Source: Roseibium algicola
GTDB taxonomy: Bacteria; Pseudomonadota; Alphaproteobacteria; Rhizobiales; Stappiaceae
NCBI RefSeq assembly: GCF_001999245.1
Contig: NZ_CP019630.1
Coordinates: forward strand, 4,059,001 to 4,123,000
DNA: 64,000 nt
Direction of reading: 5' to 3'
Made by a program: the position numbers and the translations under genes. A model generated the notes under the pieces. That model saw only the letters and a program-made list of their open reading frames with translations, was not told where the DNA came from and ran no database searches. Shown here piece by piece: positions 25,611 to 33,852 of this stretch (positions are counted from its first letter, which is position 1; the number at the start of each line of letters is the position of its first letter).

Positions 25611-26615
25611 CTATTCCGCACTTACACCGAATTGAGCGCGGTACTGCGACGGGCGTAATCCGAGTTTTTTCCGGAAATGATGCCGCAAGGCATGGGCACT
25701 GCCGAAACCAACCAAGGTGGCAATGGTTTCCATGTCGTCATTACCCCGGCTTAATATATCTTTGGCCGCTTCGAGCCTTTCATGAACCAGCCAGTCGCCC
25801 GGCGTCACGCCCGTGGCTTCGAGAAAACGCCGCTGGAAGGTGCGTGGACTCATGCGACCGGCTTCAGCCATTCGCTCGATGGTCCATACAGCAGCAATGT
25901 CTGCTCTCATTCGCTCAACTATAGGTGCGATTTCGCTGCCCTCCCGTTGCGCGACAGGACGTTCAAGAAACTGGGCCTGACCTCCAGTGCGGTGGGCGGG
26001 CACCACCAGGCGCCGGGCGACGGAATTGGCCCTTTCCGGTCCGTGGTCTTGACGGATGATCTCAATCATCAGGTCGATCCCGGCAGCACTGCCAGCTGAG
26101 GTGAATATCCGGTTTTCCAGCCTGTAAAGTGAGGTTTCGTCGACTGTGATTTCGGGATAGTGCTCGCGCAGTTTATCCGCATAGCGCCAGTGCGTGGTGG
26201 CGGAGCGGCCGTTCAGCAGACCCGTTGCAGCGAGCACGAAAGCACCGGAGCAAATGGAGACAAGTCTTGCTCCCCTGCTGTGTGCTTGTCGTAGCCGTTC
26301 GTTCAACTCTTCCGGAACCTGACAGTCCACGCCCTTCCAGCCCGGAACGACGATGATGTCCGCCTCCTCGATGAGTTCCGGATCATGGTCCGGGGTCAAG
26401 GTGAGGCCCCCATGCGCCCGCAAGGGACCACTCTCGACGGGGCAACTTGCGAAGCGATACCAATCAGATCCGAACTCTGGTCGGGCCAGACCAAAAATTT
26501 CCGCGACGAGGCCAAACTCGAACGTGCACAGTCCATCGTAAAGAAGGGCAACGACGAGTGGCCCGGTTAGTTCCGGCTGAGGGGGGCGAAGACGGGGCTC
26601 GAGTGTTTTTGTCAT
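25611..26615 (-). CDS. ftrA: GlxA/FtrA-type AraC-family regulator
   Basis: A 334-residue protein with an N-terminal DJ-1/PfpI-like domain (VALLYDGLCTFEFGLVAEIF; ICSGAFVLAATGLLNGRSATTHW) and a C-terminal AraC HTH (MAEAGRMSPRTFQRRFLEATG, TIATLVGFGSAHALRHHFRKKLG). This is the FtrA layout. It is divergent from a rhodanese gene 81 bp away, a recurrent pairing, and probably controls it. ATG 26615 (MTKTLEPRL) is taken as the start although the frame is open to 27167. Confidence 0.9.
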   Translation of the reverse strand: MTKTLEPRLRPPQPELTGPLVVALLYDGLCTFEFGLVAEIFGLARPEFGSDWYRFASCPVESGPLRAHGGLTLTPDHDPELIEEADIIVVPGWKGVDCQVPEELNERLRQAHSRGARLVSICSGAFVLAATGLLNGRSATTHWRYADKLREHYPEITVDETSLYRLENRIFTSAGSAAGIDLMIEIIRQDHGPERANSVARRLVVPAHRTGGQAQFLERPVAQREGSEIAPIVERMRADIAAVWTIERMAEAGRMSPRTFQRRFLEATGVTPGDWLVHERLEAAKDILSRGNDDMETIATLVGFGSAHALRHHFRKKLGLRPSQYRAQFGVSAE

Positions 26616-26696
26616 GATTTTTACGAATATCGTCAATCGCGCCAATTGCCAATAGGAGCTTCTGACAGCCAGAAAAGGCGGGAAAGGAGTTCCATC

Positions 26697-27095
26697 ATGA
26701 CCAACAACGTTACCTCCGTGCCAGCCGCCCCGAGCGATCTTGCACGCGAACACTTCGCCGCTGAATTCACATTTGAAGCCGATTGCTGGGACGTGCATGA
26801 CGCAATGTCCGGCGAGCCGGGGTTCGTCCTGCTGGATGTCAGAAGTCCGGCGCTGTTTGAAAAGGGCCACGTGCCTGGCGCCATCAACATGCCACATGGC
26901 AAGATCATCCGTTCCAAGATGGCGAAATGGCCGCAGGAGACACTCTTCGTGACCTACTGCGCCGGACCGCATTGCAATGGGGCCGCAAGAGGAGCTCTGC
27001 GGCTGGCGGAGCTTGGCCGACCGGTCAAGATCATGGCTGGGGGGGTTACAGGATGGTTGGACGAAGGCTTTGAACTCGCAACCGGGCCTGAGTAA
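26697..27095 (+). CDS. Rhodanese-like domain protein
   Basis: A single rhodanese domain of 132 residues (FVLLDVRSPALFEKGHVPGAINMPHG). The active-site loop CAGPHCNGAARGA contains the candidate catalytic Cys. It should transfer sulfane sulfur in the cytoplasm or act as a redox sensor. The ATG at 26697 is preceded by GGAAAGGAG. It is divergent from ftrA and appears to be cargo in the element. Confidence 0.88.
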   Translation: MTNNVTSVPAAPSDLAREHFAAEFTFEADCWDVHDAMSGEPGFVLLDVRSPALFEKGHVPGAINMPHGKIIRSKMAKWPQETLFVTYCAGPHCNGAARGALRLAELGRPVKIMAGGVTGWLDEGFELATGPE

Positions 27096-27166
27096 CTTCG
27101 CTTCGAAGAAGGAGCATGTCTTGTGGCACTCGCGTCGCAAGGCATGCTGGCGAACGATCTTGAGCA

Positions 27167-27490
27167 CTATGGCGTACCGCCAATAATGGAGTCTATTTTC
27201 TCCAGAGCCTGCGCCAGTTCACTGCGCATTTTAGTAACTTGTAGATCTATGACGGCCCGGTCTCGCCCAGCCATGATGAGAAACGCTTCCAGGACAGCAT
27301 CTGAGTGATGCGCTAGTGATGCCAGATGCGGCCCGCTTGGACCGTTGTCGGCTGACAGCCAATTGGTGGCAGTCCGTTCCGATGCCCCGGTCCACCTTCT
27401 GATTGTTTTGATGGATCTATGGGTGCTGCCCAGTTCCGTTCTCAGAGCGGTAGCAATGACCGCCGCATAGGCCTCTGCGTCGTATTGCAT
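27167..27490 (-). CDS. Small HTH protein divergent from the recombinase
   Basis: A 107-residue protein with a HTH-like segment (HRSIKTIRRWTGASERTATNWLSADNGPSG) and an amphipathic C-terminal helix (RAVIDLQVTKMRSELAQALEKIDSII). ATG 27490 is chosen since the conserved-looking part starts there. It is divergent from the serine recombinase gene, with a 7-bp dyad between them, so it is likely to regulate it. Confidence 0.75.
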   Translation of the reverse strand: MQYDAEAYAAVIATALRTELGSTHRSIKTIRRWTGASERTATNWLSADNGPSGPHLASLAHHSDAVLEAFLIMAGRDRAVIDLQVTKMRSELAQALEKIDSIIGGTP

Positions 27491-27511
27491 GGTCAAGCCC
27501 TTTTGCAAAAA

Positions 27512-27530
27512 GTTGCCGGTTTTCGGCAAC
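27512..27530. promoter_or_regulatory. Dyad in the HTH/recombinase divergent region
   Basis: GTTGCCG (27512-27518) and CGGCAAC (27524-27530) around a 5-nt spacer. It lies 21 bp from the HTH gene start and about 110 bp before the recombinase start. It is an operator candidate. Confidence 0.5.
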
Positions 27531-27639
27531 ATCTTTCAGGTCTTCTACGGCTATTATCGGGTTGCGAGCATTTCTGGCGGAAGAATTCCCCGCGCGGATA
27601 CTGCAGCTGCGAACGAGAACAGACTTCAGGGTCAACCCA

Positions 27640-29211
27640 GTGTCACAGCTCAATGATGCCCAACGAGCAGGCGACAAGAGTGCATCAGCCCCGGTTCGGG
27701 CTGTTGAATATGTGCGCATGTCGACGGAGCATCAGAAATACTCGACTGAAAACCAGTCGGACGTGATACGCCGCTACGCCACACAACGTGGGTTCACGAT
27801 TGTCCGCACGTATAAGGATGCGGGGCGCAGCGGTCTGAACATTGAAGGCAGATCCGGACTTCGTCAGCTGATTGCAGACATTGAAAGCGGCACAGCGGAT
27901 TTCTCGGTTGTGCTGGTCTACGACATCAGCCGCTGGGGCAGATTCCAGGATGCCGACGAAAGTGCTTTCTATGAGTATCGCTGCCGACGCGCAGGAGTGC
28001 GCGTCGAATATTGCGCCGAACAATTCGACAACGATGGCAGCATCGGCTCTGATGTCCAGAAAGTCGTGAAAAGGCGCATGGCTGCCGAATACAGCCGGGA
28101 GCTCTCGGTAAAGGTCTTTGCAGGGCAGTGCCGCCTGATCGAGATGGGCTATCGCCAGGGGGGACTGGCGGGTTTCGGTCTGCGCCGCGAATTGAGGGAC
28201 GAACAAGGTCGGCCGAAGGGCATTCTTGCTGTAGGCGAGAAAAAGAGCATTCAAACAGATAGAGTTGTGCTTGTTCCCGGTCCCTCTGAAGAAATTGCCA
28301 TCGTCCGCTGGATCTACCGGCGATTTGTGGAAGACCGGCAGAGCGAAGACGACATCGCAAAAGAACTCAACCAGCACGGTGTTCTGACGGATCTGGGGAG
28401 AGCTTGGACCAAAGGAACCGTCCACCAGATTCTCATCAATGAGAAATACATTGGGAACAATGTCTGGAACCACGAGTCCTTCAAGCTGAAACAGCATCGC
28501 GTCAACAACGACCCATCGATGTGGGTGCGTGCCGACAGTGCTTTTGAAGCCATTGTCGAAGCAGAAATGTTTGATGCGGCACGGGCAATCATCGAAGCGC
28601 GCTCGCGTCATTTGTCAAACGACGAAATGCTGGAATTGTTGCGCGGGGTCTACGAACAGACAGGCGTGCTTTCCGGGTTGATAATAGACGAGTCGGACAA
28701 TTGCCCGTCCAGCAAGGCGTATCAGCACCGGTTTGGTGGCCTGCTTAAAGCTTACAAACTGATCGGTTATGCCCCGGAACGAGATTATCGGTACATTCAG
28801 ATCAACCGGGCTCTGCGGCTCCGGCATCCCCAGGTGATAGCCGAGACAATTTCCGGAATAGAGACGGCTGGTGGCCGCGTTCATCGCGACGAACTCACTG
28901 ACCTTCTTACGATCAATCGCGAGTTTACAGCGTCGCTTACGATCAACCGTTGTTTTCAAACCCCGGCTGGAGCGCTGCGCTGGAAGTTGCGGCTCGACAG
29001 GGGTCTGCTTCCGGATCTCACCATTGCAGTTCGCATGAACGAGCAAAATCTCCGAGCCAGGGACTACCTGATACTGCCGACCTTCGATATGGACGCAAAA
29101 GTCTTGCGGCTTGGGGAGAACAACGGCATCTGGCTGGATGCCTTCCGCTTTGACAACCTGGATCCTCTCTTCGAAATGGCAGAACGCATTCCGATTTCGG
29201 AGGCTGCCTGA
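27640..29211 (+). CDS. Large serine recombinase
   Basis: About 523 residues. The N-terminal resolvase domain starts at AVEYVRMSTEHQ with catalytic Ser28, then YKDAGRSGLNIEGRSGLRQL and VLVYDISRWGRF with active-site Arg residues. A recombinase domain follows (GYRQGGLAGFGLRRE; LGRAWTKGTVHQILINEKYIGNNVW). The C-terminal 200 residues lack the usual Cys-rich zinc ribbon. The GTG at 27640 is preferred; the frame opens at 27562. Its stop overlaps the next ParB-like gene (TGATG), so the recombinase and two ParB-like genes form one operon. It may move the local cassette or act in element biology. Confidence 0.88.
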   Translation: MSQLNDAQRAGDKSASAPVRAVEYVRMSTEHQKYSTENQSDVIRRYATQRGFTIVRTYKDAGRSGLNIEGRSGLRQLIADIESGTADFSVVLVYDISRWGRFQDADESAFYEYRCRRAGVRVEYCAEQFDNDGSIGSDVQKVVKRRMAAEYSRELSVKVFAGQCRLIEMGYRQGGLAGFGLRRELRDEQGRPKGILAVGEKKSIQTDRVVLVPGPSEEIAIVRWIYRRFVEDRQSEDDIAKELNQHGVLTDLGRAWTKGTVHQILINEKYIGNNVWNHESFKLKQHRVNNDPSMWVRADSAFEAIVEAEMFDAARAIIEARSRHLSNDEMLELLRGVYEQTGVLSGLIIDESDNCPSSKAYQHRFGGLLKAYKLIGYAPERDYRYIQINRALRLRHPQVIAETISGIETAGGRVHRDELTDLLTINREFTASLTINRCFQTPAGALRWKLRLDRGLLPDLTIAVRMNEQNLRARDYLILPTFDMDAKVLRLGENNGIWLDAFRFDNLDPLFEMAERIPISEAA

Positions 29212-30089
29212 TGCCGGAAACAACACAGCTTCAGATCGAACTCATACCAATTGAGCAAATTGCGATATTGAATCCCCGAGTTCGAAACAGAAAGATTTTC
29301 CGGGAAATCGTTTCAAGTATAGAAGAAATCGGTCTCAAGCGTCCGGTCACGGTCACGAAGAGAGGTGACGGTCAATACGAATTGGTGTGTGGTCAGGGGC
29401 GCTTGGAGGCCTTTCGAGAGCTCGGGCAATCCGAAATCCCGGCAATTGTGATTGAGGCAGACACGGAAACGGTTCTCGTTAAGAGCCTGGTGGAGAACTG
29501 CGCCCGCCGTAAACATCAGGCGATCGATCTTCTCCAAGATATCAGCGGGATGAGTAAGAGGGGATACACAGACGTTGAAATTGGCCGAAAAACAGGCCTG
29601 TCAGTCGAATATGTGCGCGGCGTTGGCAAGCTATTGCGACAGGGGGAACGGCGTTTGCTGAGGTCGGTCGAAGCCGGTCACATCCCCGTCAGTGTTGCTG
29701 TCGAGATTGCCGACGCTGATGATGAAGGCATACAGGCAGCGCTTCAGCAAGCCTATGAAAAAAACATCTTGAGAGGTCGCAAGCTCTTCATCGCCAAACG
29801 GGTGATCGAAAACCGTCAACGCAAGGGAAAAGGGCTTGGTGGAGCTCGGAAAACGAGGAAAAACGTATCGTCCGATGCACTCGTCAAAGCCTATCAGGAA
29901 GATACTGACCGGAAAAAACTGCTGATCCGCAAGGCCGATGCAACCCGCGATCGGTTGATGTTCATTGCTCATGCCGTGCGTGAGCTTTTGCACGACGACG
30001 CTTTCGTAGAGGTTCTCAAAACGGAAAATCTCGATACCGTTCCCAAGAACCTTGCCGCGCGAATGGAGCGTCAGGAGCTTACGAGGTGA
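29211..30089 (+). CDS. ParB/RepB-like DNA-binding protein 1
   Basis: A 292-residue ParB-fold protein. The N-terminal ParB nuclease-like domain (LIPIEQIAILNPRVRNRKIF; GQYELVCGQGRLEAFRELGQSEIPAIV; LVENCARRKHQAIDLL) is followed by an HTH (YTDVEIGRKTGLSVEYVRGVGKLL) and a RepB-like C-terminal region. The start overlaps the recombinase stop by 1 bp. Plasmid partition ParB partners a ParA ATPase, which is absent here, so a role with the recombinase is more likely. Confidence 0.85.
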   Translation: MPETTQLQIELIPIEQIAILNPRVRNRKIFREIVSSIEEIGLKRPVTVTKRGDGQYELVCGQGRLEAFRELGQSEIPAIVIEADTETVLVKSLVENCARRKHQAIDLLQDISGMSKRGYTDVEIGRKTGLSVEYVRGVGKLLRQGERRLLRSVEAGHIPVSVAVEIADADDEGIQAALQQAYEKNILRGRKLFIAKRVIENRQRKGKGLGGARKTRKNVSSDALVKAYQEDTDRKKLLIRKADATRDRLMFIAHAVRELLHDDAFVEVLKTENLDTVPKNLAARMERQELTR

Positions 30090-30096
30090 CCAATAA

Positions 30097-31005
30097 ATGT
30101 CGGGTCGTCCTGTGCCGTTTGCCTTCGAAAAGGAACCTGTAACGCTCTCCATACCGGAAATTACTCCACTCCGGATTGTGAGCGACCGGGTCAAGCGCTC
30201 CCCGAAATACGCTCAAATTCGCGCATCCATTTTTTACTCAGGCCTGGCCGAACCTCCAGTGGTTGCCCGTGACCCAGGCGAAGAGGGGAAGTTTCTTCTG
30301 CTGGATGGTCATATCAGGCTGGCGGTGTTGCAGGAACTCGGCGAAGAGAAAGTTACCTGTCTAATTGCAACCGATGACGAGGCCTACACCTACAATAAAC
30401 GCGTCAACCGTCTCGCAATCATTCAGGAACACAAAATGATCCTGAAGGCCGTTGAAAAGGGCGTTTCGGAAGAAGTGCTCGCCAAGGTCTTAAACGTCAA
30501 TATTGCCAGCATTCGGACAAAGCGCCGCCTGCTCGAAGGCATATGCCAGGAAGTCGTTGACCTTCTGAAAGACAAGCATGTTTCGATAAACGCCTTCGGG
30601 GAATTGCGAAAATTGAAACCGCTTCGGCAAATCGAGGCCGCTCAGCTGATGGTCGCAATGAACAAGTACTCCTTCACTTATGCGAAATCCCTTGTTGGCG
30701 CGACACCGTCTTCGCAGCTTGTTGACGCTGGTAAGTCTAAGAAGGTCAACGGGTTATCCGAAGAGCAGATTGCTTTGATGGAGCAGGAGTCAGCCAAACT
30801 CGATCGAGAGTTTCATTTGTTGGAGGGCACATACGGTGAGGACCACCTCGATCTTGTGATCGCCACAGGCTATGTGAGGCGCTTGATTGAGAACGCTCAT
30901 GTCGTGCGCCACCTGGCACGCCACTTTCCGGAACTTCTGGCCGAGTTTCAAAAGATTGTTGAAAGCGACGAGGCAGCCAAGCCAACGGCTTTAAGAGAGG
31001 TTTGA
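30097..31005 (+). CDS. ParB/RepB-like DNA-binding protein 2
   Basis: A 302-residue relative of the preceding protein, 7 bp downstream. It has a ParB N-terminal domain (RASIFYSGLAEPPVVARDPGEEGKFLLLDGHIRLAVLQELG) and an HTH (VSEEVLAKVLNVNIASIRTKRRLLEGI). The C-terminal part is RepB-like (RQIEAAQLMVAMNKYSFTYAKSLV). Two diverged ParB-like genes after a serine recombinase make a compact three-gene operon. The joint function is not known to me. Confidence 0.82.
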   Translation: MSGRPVPFAFEKEPVTLSIPEITPLRIVSDRVKRSPKYAQIRASIFYSGLAEPPVVARDPGEEGKFLLLDGHIRLAVLQELGEEKVTCLIATDDEAYTYNKRVNRLAIIQEHKMILKAVEKGVSEEVLAKVLNVNIASIRTKRRLLEGICQEVVDLLKDKHVSINAFGELRKLKPLRQIEAAQLMVAMNKYSFTYAKSLVGATPSSQLVDAGKSKKVNGLSEEQIALMEQESAKLDREFHLLEGTYGEDHLDLVIATGYVRRLIENAHVVRHLARHFPELLAEFQKIVESDEAAKPTALREV

Positions 31006-31051
31006 TTATTTAAAGTGGTTTGTCATAGTCACCCTACTTAGGGGTGTGTCT

Positions 31052-32212
31052 GTGAAACGTGTATCGACAATCGCACTGGTCGCCTTCCTTTTTTCAATGC
31101 CCACCGAAGCTCGCAGGCGCGGATGGGGCGGTGGATCTATTCAGGGCTACGACGACGAGAAGCAACTGTTTCTGGTTGTTTTTCTCGCGATTTGCCTCAT
31201 GGCCGCTTTGGCTGGCTTTCGCAACCTGAGGCGTTCGTCCCGGCAGAACAAATATAAGTATTACTCGACAATCTCTTGCCCCAAGTGTGGCGCTCAAATG
31301 CGTCGTCGAACCGCGAAGCGCGGAAAATTCAAGGGGCGGGAGTTTTGGGGGTGCAGCCGATATCCGACTTGCGACGGCATCGTGGAAGGGAACGTTCACA
31401 CCTTGGTGCCACCAACCAACACGTCCAACAAATCTAAGATCAAAGGTTTTGATGTTTTGCTCGGAATTGCGGTTTTCCTGTTCGTCTCCACCATTCTTTC
31501 AGTCTGGTACTTCGGAACGCCCGCCCTCACTGGACTCGTGAAAAATCAGCTCAAGTCCCCGGGAGAACCAATCGTTGGCCGGGCATCGGTAATCGATGGT
31601 GACACGATCGAAATCCACGGACAGCACATACGTTTCAATGGAATTGATGCGCCTGAAACCGATCAGACCTGCCTTCGGAAGAGTGGCGATACATACCTTT
31701 GCGGATCTGAAGCGGCGAAGTTTCTAGATGCCTTTCTCGCAAAGTCCAGTCCAACCACTTGCAACTTCGTGGATTGGGATCAGTACGATCGATATGTCGG
31801 CGACTGTTATCGCGCGGATGGAGAGAGTGTTGCAGTTGCGCTTGTAACAGCAGGTCACGCGGTCGATTGGCCACGATACAGCAATGGAGCGTACGCCAAG
31901 AACCAGGATCAAGCTTGGGCAAATCAGCGAGGTATGTGGCAGGGAATGTTCGAAAACCCTTGGGACTATCGAGCCCGGAAGCGTGTCGAAAAACAAAAAC
32001 AGACACAAACAAGCCCGTCTTCGTTTAGTGGCCAAGACTCAGGGAATTGCAACATAAAGGGCAACATCAGTGTGGCGACCGGGGAAAAGATCTTCCATGT
32101 TCCCGGACAGGAATTTTACAGCCAAACACAGATTAATACGAGCAAGGGTGAACGCTGGTTCTGTTCAGAAGCGGATGCTCGCGCCGCGGGGTGGCGGAGA
32201 GCACGGCGATAG
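31052..32212 (+). CDS. Membrane-anchored SNase-like nuclease with zinc ribbon
   Basis: A 386-residue multidomain protein: signal/membrane helix (MKRVSTIALVAFLFSMPTEA), second helix near residue 45, topoisomerase-type zinc ribbon (ISCPKCGAQMRRRTAKRGKFKGREFWGCSRYPTC), third helix near 140, then a staphylococcal-nuclease domain (VIDGDTIEIHG; FNGIDAPETDQ; DRYVGDCY) and a C-terminal sunset-like module ending EADARAAGWRRARR. The Ca/active residues Asp and Arg of SNase appear present. GTG 31052 is favoured by AGGGG spacing; GTG 31046 is possible. It converges with an SH3 membrane protein. Confidence 0.82.
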   Translation: MKRVSTIALVAFLFSMPTEARRRGWGGGSIQGYDDEKQLFLVVFLAICLMAALAGFRNLRRSSRQNKYKYYSTISCPKCGAQMRRRTAKRGKFKGREFWGCSRYPTCDGIVEGNVHTLVPPTNTSNKSKIKGFDVLLGIAVFLFVSTILSVWYFGTPALTGLVKNQLKSPGEPIVGRASVIDGDTIEIHGQHIRFNGIDAPETDQTCLRKSGDTYLCGSEAAKFLDAFLAKSSPTTCNFVDWDQYDRYVGDCYRADGESVAVALVTAGHAVDWPRYSNGAYAKNQDQAWANQRGMWQGMFENPWDYRARKRVEKQKQTQTSPSSFSGQDSGNCNIKGNISVATGEKIFHVPGQEFYSQTQINTSKGERWFCSEADARAAGWRRARR

Positions 32213-32239
32213 TTATCCGCACGGCTACGGATCTATAAT

Positions 32240-33211
32240 TCATTGCCTCGCCCGATAATTGGCGATCATGGTTTTTGTCACATCGCTGCGGTAACAGAGG
32301 GGAGAAGCTCCGCCCGGTCTTGAATAAGCACTGCGCCTACCGCAGCTGCTTCCATTGCGCGCTCTATTGTAGGGGCAAGGGCAATTCCCGCTGTAGTACG
32401 CAATGGATCGCTTTATCAATATCTCGGCTATTTGCGCATCTGAAAGGCCTGGTCGAGGATTGGATGCAAGGGGAGCTGCATCTTGATTTTTCGCGGCCTT
32501 CGCCGTCCCAAGTTTAGGAGTTAAGTAAGTCGCAAAAACCCAGCCTTGATAGCGATCGTCTTTGAGCAGCGCCCAACTCCCATCCCGATCGACCACCTGA
32601 ACCTTTTCGTTGTTTTTGAGCGTCCAGATGACCTTGTGAGTCTTCGAGGGACCGTCGCGCACATTGAGGCGAGTTGCGTCCACATACATGGTTTCAGGTG
32701 CAAACGTCGGTTTCGGTTGGCGAAGGAATGCATTCGTTTGGGTAGGCGAATTTGGCTTTGCGACCTTTTCTGCTATCGGGGGAGAAGGTGCAGGCGCTTT
32801 GGCAGGTGGAGCGCTTTTCTTTGCCGGCTCTTCGGGAGTTGTTTTTTGGATGGCTGCGACTTCACGTTTGCCCGACTTTTGCGGAACGGTTTCATCTGCA
32901 AACACAAAGACAAGTATTCCCGCCAAGAGACCGCCAAGGGATGATTTGAGAACAGTTTTTGCTGCCGTCCGCCGTCGCGGGAGAAACAGCAAAAGCACGC
33001 CAGCTACAATTCCCAAAAGCGATATCAGGACCGCCAGCGCCGCCAATGAAGCGATTCCACCCGACGCGCCCGCACCAAGAAAAAACGATGCGCCGGACAA
33101 CATGAAAGCCCAGCGTGCGTTAGGGCGCCAGTTGCGGACACAGAGCATCACAACGCCGGCACACAAAGACACCAAAAATGTGAGCGCCAATGGACCGGCA
33201 AACAGTTCCAT
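32240..33211 (-). CDS. Membrane protein with SH3 domain and Cys-rich C-terminus
   Basis: A 323-residue protein: three or four N-terminal membrane helices (1-115), a Pro/Ala/Lys-rich linker (120-165), a bacterial SH3 domain (VDATRLNVRDGPSKTHKVIWTLKNNEKVQVV), and a C-terminal motif with GNCPCPYNRARNGSSCGRRSAYSRPGG. The last motif is also seen in other SH3- or SNase-linked exported proteins. It faces the SNase gene tail to tail with 27 bp between. Possibly a periplasmic or envelope partner; the function is unknown. Confidence 0.75.
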   Translation of the reverse strand: MELFAGPLALTFLVSLCAGVVMLCVRNWRPNARWAFMLSGASFFLGAGASGGIASLAALAVLISLLGIVAGVLLLFLPRRRTAAKTVLKSSLGGLLAGILVFVFADETVPQKSGKREVAAIQKTTPEEPAKKSAPPAKAPAPSPPIAEKVAKPNSPTQTNAFLRQPKPTFAPETMYVDATRLNVRDGPSKTHKVIWTLKNNEKVQVVDRDGSWALLKDDRYQGWVFATYLTPKLGTAKAAKNQDAAPLASNPRPGLSDAQIAEILIKRSIAYYSGNCPCPYNRARNGSSCGRRSAYSRPGGASPLCYRSDVTKTMIANYRARQ

Positions 33212-33793
33212 GAAGATCCTCCACTAACAGGCAAACAGCTTAACCTGAGAGTGTCGGAATTCAACTTTTGCGATATGTAGTGGCGTGAACAACTCGACAT
33301 TCACTGCCCCTTATGGAACATCGAGGTCGGATGTTCGCTGCCAACGTGTTCAGCTTCAAAGCCAACAGCCCGCTGTCGACTTCATACCCCTTACTTTAGC
33401 AAGTGGGTAGAATGATTATCTCAGTCAAAGTCCGAACCGAAAGTTCCAGAAGGCACGTTATGCGAATCCGCGACGGGGAGCTTCGTTTCAGGTCAACCCG
33501 GATGGGGAAGGAGTGCCGCCGCGATTCTTACTTGGCGGTATTCGAACCAATGACCGCTTTGCGCCCTCGTCGCCGCCATTGAGGCCGCTCTCGCGATTTT
33601 CCGAATGCTGCCAGTCCGTTGAGTGTCGGCTTCGGTGAATCTGTCTGGTAATGTCCGGATGTAGGTCGCGGCATGATGCGGCCCTTTCTATGATCGTCTC
33701 ATAATTGGGCTTGAGGCCTGAACGATGGCGAAAAGCGCCCGCCTGAGGTTCAAGACGTTTTCCATCGACAACGAGTCTGCTTTAGTAGCCGTT
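33212..33793. other. Non-coding interval before the defence island
   Basis: About 580 bp with no convincing ORF. Short minus-strand readings near 33673 and 33760 look like fragments of unrelated genes, but none exceeds 50 codons with recognisable features. The interval separates the nuclease/SH3 pair from the toxin-antitoxin-like operon and may be the scar of an insertion boundary. Confidence 0.5.
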
Positions 33794-33852
33794 ACGCTAA
33801 CATTAGAATTGCACACTAACACCATCAATGTTAGCGTGCGTATCCATGTTAG
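33794..33852. promoter_or_regulatory. Operator array overlapping the antitoxin-like start codons
   Basis: A perfect 11-bp inverted repeat (ACGCTAACATT at 33794-33804, complement at 33827-33837). Half-sites CTAACAT/C start at 33797 and 33816, and ATGTTAG starts at 33828 and 33846. Both candidate ATG codons of the following gene (33828, 33846) lie within ATGTTAG units, so a bound repressor would cover transcription and translation start. Confidence 0.7.

Noticed and set aside
27685..28611. 308-codon ORF antisense to the serine recombinase
   Set aside because: The recombinase motifs lie on the plus strand through this region.
33600..33720. Short minus-strand reading resembling a Fic-type N-terminus
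   Set aside because: The frame stops after fewer than 50 codons and the likeness is limited to a few residues.
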